A DNA stretch of 64,000 nucleotides from JBFAPK01 sp040676675 (GTDB taxonomy: Bacteria > Actinomycetota > Actinomycetes > Mycobacteriales > Micromonosporaceae). The notes below the pieces were generated by a model that was not told where the DNA came from, searched no databases, and worked only from the letters and a program-made list of their open reading frames with translations. The stretch lies in contig NZ_JBFAPK010000015.1 in assembly GCF_040676675.1 (NCBI RefSeq), positions 108,024 to 172,023 on the forward strand. The letters are read 5' to 3'. The position numbers and the translations under genes were made by a program. This document shows positions 59,366 to 64,000 of the stretch, piece by piece. Every line of letters starts with the position of its first letter. Position 1 is the stretch's first letter.

Positions 59366-60817
59366 CTAGCCGACCAGGCCCAGCGCCTCCGCTGCGGCCC
59401 GCCCGTTGGCGTGGCTGGCGCCGTAGGTGAGGACGAAGGCGCGCACCCCCGCCGGCCGCCACCGCGCGGGCCAACCCATCTCCACCACCGTCACCGGATG
59501 CCGGGCGGCCAGCCGCTCGACCAGCTCGGGGGCGCCGGGCAGACGGTGCAGGTTCCGCCCGACCAGCACGATCGGGCGGTCGCCGGCCAGCTCGCGCAGC
59601 GCGTCGGCGTCGATCTCGGTGGCCACCACCCGCAACTGCTCCGACCGGTCCAGGTGCGGCCCGAGCCCCCAGGGCACCCGCCCCTCGGCGATGGTGGAGG
59701 CCGAGAAGAGCTGCACCACGAGCGGGGTGCCCAGCTCCGGCGGCGTGCCCTCGACCCGGATCGCCCGGCGGGCGGCCGCGTACCCGAGGCCGTCGGGGGA
59801 CGGCTGGGCCGGGATGCCGGTACCGGTCCGGGCGGCCAGCGCGGCGGCCCGCCCGGCGGCCTCCTCGACCCGGGCGAGCGCGAGCCGGCCGTCGCCGAGC
59901 GCGGTGACGATCTCCTCCACCACCCGTTCGACCAGTGCCTCGTCCACCTTCGCGCCGATGCAGAGCAGGTCGGCTCCGGCCGCGAGGGCCCGTACCGCCG
60001 CGGGCCCGGTGCCGCCGGCGGCCATGCTCGCCCCCTTCATCTCCAGCGCGTCGGTGATGATCGTGCCGGTGAAGCCGTACTCCCGGCGCAGCAGGCCGAC
60101 CAGGACGGCGTGGCTGAAGGTGGCCGGATCGGCGCCGGTGAGGACCGGTACCCGGATGTGCGCCGTCATGATCGCCTGGACCCCGGCGTCGACGACGGCC
60201 GCGAACGGCGGCAGGTCGCGCCCGCGCAGCACGTCGAGGGGTACGTCCACGGTGGGCAGCTCGTAGTGCGAGTCGGCGACGGTGGCGCCGTGGCCGGGGA
60301 AGTGCTTGGCGCAGGCGGCGATGCCGGCGGCCTGCAACCCGGCGACCGCCGCGGCCGAGTGGGCGGCGACCCGGACCGGGTCGGCGCCGAAGGAACGGGT
60401 GCCGATCACGGGGTTGTCCTCGGCGGAGTTCACGTCGACCGTGGGGGCCAGGTCGACCGTGATGCCGAGCGCGGCCAGTTCGTCGCCGATGGCCCGGTAC
60501 ACCCGGCGGGTCAGCTTCACGTCGCCGACCGCGCCTAGGGCGGCGTTGCCCGGGTACGGGCTGCCGGTGGCGTGGGCGAGCCGGGTGACGTCGCCGCCCT
60601 CCTCGTCGATCGCCACGATGGCGTCGGTACGGGCGGCCCGCAGCGCGGCGGTGAGCGCCGCGACCTGGCCGGGGTCCCGGACGTTGCCGCCGAAGAGGGT
60701 GTGCCCGGCCAGCCCCTCGGTGAGCAGTCGCAGCGCCCAGTCCGGCGGCGTGTCGCCGGGAAAGGCGGCCAGTAGCGTCCCCAGCGCCAGCCGGCGCAGT
60801 CCGGTGTCGGTACCCAC
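59366..60817 (-). CDS. GH3 beta-N-acetylglucosaminidase (NagZ-like)
   Basis: 483 residues. An N-terminal TIM barrel carries AIDEEGGDVTRL, KHFPGHGATVADSHYELP (the conserved NagZ loop with the catalytic His-Asp pair) and ITDALEMKG (nucleophile Asp). A C-terminal domain of about 140 residues with FVLTYGASHANGRAAAEALG completes it, a shape typical of actinobacterial GH3 hexosaminidases. No signal peptide, so it should act inside the cell on GlcNAc-anhydroMurNAc or GlcNAc oligomers from wall turnover. GTG at 60817 preceded by GAGGGAG. Divergent from a ROK regulator. Confidence 0.88.
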   Translation of the reverse strand: MGTDTGLRRLALGTLLAAFPGDTPPDWALRLLTEGLAGHTLFGGNVRDPGQVAALTAALRAARTDAIVAIDEEGGDVTRLAHATGSPYPGNAALGAVGDVKLTRRVYRAIGDELAALGITVDLAPTVDVNSAEDNPVIGTRSFGADPVRVAAHSAAAVAGLQAAGIAACAKHFPGHGATVADSHYELPTVDVPLDVLRGRDLPPFAAVVDAGVQAIMTAHIRVPVLTGADPATFSHAVLVGLLRREYGFTGTIITDALEMKGASMAAGGTGPAAVRALAAGADLLCIGAKVDEALVERVVEEIVTALGDGRLALARVEEAAGRAAALAARTGTGIPAQPSPDGLGYAAARRAIRVEGTPPELGTPLVVQLFSASTIAEGRVPWGLGPHLDRSEQLRVVATEIDADALRELAGDRPIVLVGRNLHRLPGAPELVERLAARHPVTVVEMGWPARWRPAGVRAFVLTYGASHANGRAAAEALGLVG

Positions 60818-60966
60818 GTTTTCTCCCTCTCCGACGCGGCCCCGGTCCGAGTGTCGCCCGGAGAGGGCCGGGTCGCGGTCAAGCGGTGCCGGGTCGTCTG
60901 ACCGTCGCGGCCCGGAACGGCCATTACGCTACGGCTACTTGTTGCTCACTAAGCTTGCTGAAACGG

Positions 60967-60981
60967 TAGTAAACCTTCCTA
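60967..60981. promoter_or_regulatory. imperfect palindrome ahead of the ROK gene
   Basis: TAGTAAACCTTCCTA is a near-palindrome (AGtAA/TTcCT) 18 bases before the ROK start, in the 182-base divergent region with GH3. The layout is like ROK operators in related bacteria; this assignment rests on position and partial symmetry. Confidence 0.4.
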
Positions 60982-60999
60982 ATCCCCAGAGGATGCTGC

Positions 61000-62172
61000 A
61001 TGAGTTCCACGCGCCTACCCGGTACCCCCCGCCTGCTGCGTGCGCTCAACGACCGGGCGGCGTTGGAGCTGCTGCTCGACCGCGGCCCGCTGACCCGCGC
61101 ACAGCTCGGCGAGTTGACCGGGCTCTCGAAGGTGACGGCGTCGCAGCTGGTCGAGCGCCTGGAGGAGCGCGGGCTGGTGACCCGGGTCGGCGAGCAGGCC
61201 GGCGGGCGCGGCCCGAACGCCCAGCTCTACGCCGTCCGGCCCGGCAGCGCGCACGTGGTCGGCGTGGACGTCGGCCCGGACCGGGTGGTGGCGGCGTGCG
61301 CGGACATCACCGGGGCGGTGATCGGTCGGGTCGAGCAGTCGACCCGGGACACCGACGACCCGGTCGGCGTGGTGCACAACGCGGTGGTGCAGGCCGCGAG
61401 CAGCGCCGGGGCGCAGCTGGCGAGCGTACGGCGGGTGGTGCTCGGTACGCCCGGCCTGGTCGACCCGGCCACCGGCGACATCACCTTCGCGTTCAACCTG
61501 CCGCGCTGGCATCGCGGTCTGCTCGCCGCGCTGCGGGAGGACCTGAACATCCCGGTGGTCTTCGAGAACGACGTGAACCTCGCGGCGGTGGCCGAGGCGC
61601 AGTCCGGCGCCGCGCGGGGGATGGACGACTTCGTGCTGGTCTGGGTCGGCGTCGGGGTCGGCGTCGCCATCGTGCTCGGCGGGCGGCTGCACCACGGCAG
61701 CAGCGGCGCGGCAGGCGAGATCGGCTACCTGCCCGTACCGGGTGCCACGATCCCGCGGGACGTCTCGCGCCGGGCCAAGCCCGCCTTCCAGCAGCTCGCC
61801 GGGGCCGACGCGGTGCGGGCGGTCGCCCGCGAGCACGGCTTCCGGGGCGCCACGCCGGCCGACGCGGTGCGGGACGCGATCGCGGCCGGTACGGCGGGCG
61901 GCCCGATGCTGGACGAGCTGGCCCGGCGGCTGGCCCTCGGGGTGGCGAGCACCTGCGTGGTGCTCGACCCGCCGCTGGTGGTGCTGGCCGGGGAGGTCGG
62001 GCAGGCCGGCGGCAGCGCGCTGGCCGAGCGGGTGCAGCACGAGGTGGCCGCGATCACGCTGGTCAAGCCCCGGGTGGTGGTGACCGAGCTGACCGACGAG
62101 CCGATCCTCCAGGGTGCCCTGCGCACGGCGCTCGACGCGGTCCGGGACGAGCTGTTCGGCTCCACGGTCTAG
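61000..62172 (+). CDS. ROK-family transcriptional regulator
   Basis: 390 residues. A winged helix-turn-helix (about 14-70; LLDRGPLTRAQLGELTGLSKVTASQLVERLEERGLV in pieces) and a ROK sugar-kinase-like domain. The ATPase phosphate motif reads GVDVGPDRV without the expected Thr, and the zinc motif CxCGxxGCxE is missing (YLPVPGATIPRDV takes its place), so it is probably a pure sensor and not a kinase. FENDVNLAAVAEAQSGAARG is kept. Such proteins respond to N-acetylglucosamine or other sugars; the divergent GH3 gene supports that. ATG at 61000 with AGAGGA ahead. Confidence 0.87.
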   Translation: MSSTRLPGTPRLLRALNDRAALELLLDRGPLTRAQLGELTGLSKVTASQLVERLEERGLVTRVGEQAGGRGPNAQLYAVRPGSAHVVGVDVGPDRVVAACADITGAVIGRVEQSTRDTDDPVGVVHNAVVQAASSAGAQLASVRRVVLGTPGLVDPATGDITFAFNLPRWHRGLLAALREDLNIPVVFENDVNLAAVAEAQSGAARGMDDFVLVWVGVGVGVAIVLGGRLHHGSSGAAGEIGYLPVPGATIPRDVSRRAKPAFQQLAGADAVRAVAREHGFRGATPADAVRDAIAAGTAGGPMLDELARRLALGVASTCVVLDPPLVVLAGEVGQAGGSALAERVQHEVAAITLVKPRVVVTELTDEPILQGALRTALDAVRDELFGSTV

Positions 62173-62184
62173 CACGCCCCACAT

Positions 62185-62201
62185 GTGAAGAAATTCTTCA
62201 C
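62185..62201. promoter_or_regulatory. 17-bp palindrome upstream of the amidase gene
   Basis: GTGAAGAAATTCTTCAC, perfect 8-bp arms around a single A. It lies 13 bases after the ROK stop and about 110 bases ahead of the amidase start, in an AT-rich stretch. This fits an operator; the binding protein is unknown. Confidence 0.55.
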
Positions 62202-62310
62202 CAGGGTAAATAGCTTTGCAAGCTCTCGACATAGACGGAGGTCGCGCTATACCGTACGGCCACCCGGCGTCCCCTGATCGGGACGTCCGATCACTCGGGG
62301 AGGAGTGACG

Positions 62311-63876
62311 GTGACTGTTCGGCTCTCTAGACGGCGCGCGAGCCTGCTGCTCGGCGGCGCACTGGTCATGGCGATCGGGTCCGGCCAGCCCGCCCTGGCC
62401 GCCGGCGCGACGCAGGCGGGTCCGATGGCGGGCGTCCCGGCGGCCGGCCCGCTGGGCGCGGCCTTCGACACCGCCGCCAAGCGGTACGACGTACCGCGCG
62501 ACCTGCTCGCCGCCCTCGGCTACGCGGAAACCCACCTGGACGGGCACGGCGGCGCGCCCAGCGCCTCGGGCGGCTACGGCGTCATGCACCTGACCAGCAA
62601 CCCCAAGACCCGTACCCTCGACGAGGCGGCGGCCCGCACCGGGCTGCCGACCGCGCTGCTGCGCGCCGACACCGGCGCCAACATCGTCGGCGCGGCGGCG
62701 GTGCTGCGCTCGTACGCCGACGCGGCCGGCCTCGACGCCGCCCAGCGCGCCGACGTGGACGCCTGGTACGCCCCGGTCGCCCGGTACGGCGGCGCGACCG
62801 ACCCCGCCACCGCCCGGCTCTACGCCGACACCGTCTACGACCTGCTCTCCACCGGCTTCACCGCGGCCACCCCGGGCGGCGCGTTCGGCCTCTCCGGCCG
62901 CCCCGTGGCGCCCCGTCGCGGGGCGTACGCCTCGGTGGCGCCCCTCGGCGGCGTCGGCACCCTCAGCACCGACTACGGCCCGGCCGCCTGGGTGCCGGCC
63001 AGCACCGCCAACTACACGGTCTCCAGCCGCGAGTCGGCCTACCCGATCAACTACGTGGTGATCCACACCATGCAGGGCTCGTACTCCGGGTCGATCAGCT
63101 GGTTCCAGAACCCGTCCGCCCAGGTCAGCGCCCACTACCTGATCCGCTCCTCGGACGGCGCGATCACCCAGATGGTGCGGGACAAGGACATCGCCTGGCA
63201 CGCCGGCAACTGGACCTACAACACCCAGTCGATCGGCATCGAGCACGAGGGCTACGTCAACGACGCCTCCTGGTACACCGACGCGATGTACCGCTCCTCG
63301 GCGGCGCTGACCAAGTTCCTCTGCGACAAGTACGGCATCCCGAAGGACCGGTCGCACATCATCGGGCACAACCAGGTGCCGGGCGCCACCCACACCGACC
63401 CCGGCCCGAACTGGAACTGGACCTACTACATGCAGCTCGTCACCGGCTCCGGCGGCAACCCGCCGAGCTGGTCGGCCACCGTCGACAACGACACCGCCGG
63501 CCGCTTCACCGCCAGCGCGAACTGGGGCGTCTCGACGTACTCGGCCCAGCGGCAGGGCGCCGACTACCGGTACGCGAACCCGGTCCAGTCCAGCGACCCG
63601 GCCTGGTACAAGGTCAACATCCCGGAGACCGGCACGTACCGGGTGGAGGTCTGGTACCCGGCCGACCCGGGCTACAACTCCGCGACGCCGTACATCGTCG
63701 CCACCTCGACCGGCAACCAGACGGTCCAGGTCGACCAGCGCTCCGGCGGCGGACAGTGGAAGTCGATCGGCACGTTCACCCTCACCGCCGGTGACGGCGA
63801 CAAGGTCGCGGTCAGCCGCTGGACCAGCGGTACCGGATACGTCATCGCCGACGCGATCCGGGTCAGCCGGGTCTGA
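62311..63876 (+). CDS. secreted peptidoglycan hydrolase: SLT-like and Amidase_2 domains
   Basis: 521 residues. Signal peptide with SRRRASLLLGGALVMAIG and an ALA cut (Tat-like). A lysozyme/SLT-type helical domain (about 35-165; LLAALGYAETHLDGHGGAPSASGGYGVMHL in pieces, with the Glu of YAETH as a candidate acid). An Amidase_2/PGRP domain (about 225-380): VVIHTMQGSYSG, the catalytic-site Glu in SIGIEHEGY, and IIGHNQVPGATHTDPG for the zinc ligands. A C-terminal golvesin-like carbohydrate/wall domain (about 385-520; YRVEVWYPADPGYN). GTG at 62311 is 7 bases after GGAGG; another GTG at 62305 is closer to it. It cleaves wall stems and perhaps strands. Confidence 0.9.
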   Translation: MTVRLSRRRASLLLGGALVMAIGSGQPALAAGATQAGPMAGVPAAGPLGAAFDTAAKRYDVPRDLLAALGYAETHLDGHGGAPSASGGYGVMHLTSNPKTRTLDEAAARTGLPTALLRADTGANIVGAAAVLRSYADAAGLDAAQRADVDAWYAPVARYGGATDPATARLYADTVYDLLSTGFTAATPGGAFGLSGRPVAPRRGAYASVAPLGGVGTLSTDYGPAAWVPASTANYTVSSRESAYPINYVVIHTMQGSYSGSISWFQNPSAQVSAHYLIRSSDGAITQMVRDKDIAWHAGNWTYNTQSIGIEHEGYVNDASWYTDAMYRSSAALTKFLCDKYGIPKDRSHIIGHNQVPGATHTDPGPNWNWTYYMQLVTGSGGNPPSWSATVDNDTAGRFTASANWGVSTYSAQRQGADYRYANPVQSSDPAWYKVNIPETGTYRVEVWYPADPGYNSATPYIVATSTGNQTVQVDQRSGGGQWKSIGTFTLTAGDGDKVAVSRWTSGTGYVIADAIRVSRV

Positions 63877-63877
63877 C

Positions 63878-64000
63878 GTCGCCCGGGTCCCCCTCGCCCG
63901 CGTCGGCGGGCGCGTCGACGCCCGCGATGCGGGGCCCGACGGCGCCAACGAGTACGTCTTCTACGACGGTCCGCCGTTCGCCAACGGGCTGCCGCACTAC
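63878..64000 (+). CDS. ileS: isoleucyl-tRNA synthetase-like N-terminal fragment, runs off the window
   Basis: The last 41 codons end NEYVFYDGPPFANGLPHY, the class I motif of IleRS that leads to its HYGH (HIGH) signature just beyond the window. Upstream, RVDARDAGPDG still resembles the family, but the preceding VARVPLARVGG does not. The frame has no ATG, GTG or TTG between the amidase stop and the motif and continues back into the amidase gene. Normal IleRS has about 40 more residues here. The gene could begin with a rare codon, be a truncated copy, or be joined at an assembly seam. Only the fragment is visible. Confidence 0.6.

Overview
The window looks like chromosome of a high-GC actinomycete, most probably a Micromonosporaceae member (Micromonospora or a close relative). 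The reasons are the very G/C-rich third codon positions, frequent GTG starts, ANTAR and STAS regulators, a BTAD regulator, and a mycobacterial-style type VII (ESX) secretion locus with EccB, EccC, EccD, EccE and mycosins. The genus is inferred. I saw no tRNA, rRNA, CRISPR array, transposase or phage gene.

Layout. 1-4506: 3' part of a large Rhs/YD-repeat polymorphic toxin and its overlapping candidate immunity gene. 4.6-9 kb: secreted subtilisin, Tat-type DyP peroxidase, Gfo/Idh oxidoreductase, a small unknown. 9-11.6 kb: two tandem GAF-ANTAR regulators and a divergent STAS protein. 11.8-16.7 kb: CrtU-like FAD enzyme, diacylglycerol-kinase-like protein, a decayed AfsR-type regulator that keeps only its DNA-binding and BTAD part, and a GH10 xylanase.

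16.8-46.3 kb is the centre of the window. It is an ESX locus (eccB, mycP, eccE, eccD, eccC, two WXG100 genes, a second mycP) split by a seven-gene, translationally coupled exopolysaccharide operon (21.7-30.7 kb: four glycosyltransferases, two membrane proteins, one flippase). A GH26 glycanase and an FkbM methyltransferase also sit inside. At each end lies the same two-gene module: a small protein with a conserved NYRTxE (YxxxE secretion signal) and a large Gly-rich WXG-like protein whose C-terminus carries a shared WL-x-EDE-x-VWG tail. This looks like an actinomycete analogue of the PE/PPE pair and is the best candidate here for a little-described system.

46.5-58.4 kb: unknown protein, DedA protein, GNAT acetyltransferase, dicarboxylate symporter, a complete peptide-type ABC uptake operon preceded by a repeat-filled leader, and a TetR-DCC-membrane protein cluster with two strong operator palindromes. 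58.5-63.9 kb: cell-envelope turnover genes (PAP2 phosphatase, GH3 N-acetylglucosaminidase, divergent ROK regulator, SLT/amidase hydrolase), with candidate operators in the promoter regions. The last 123 bases encode an IleRS-type N-terminal motif with no visible start codon.

Functional theme: most genes act at the cell surface (toxin delivery, ESX secretion, exopolysaccharide assembly, wall recycling, secreted hydrolases, oligopeptide uptake). Many genes overlap by the 4 bases ATGA or GTGA, which suggests tight operons.
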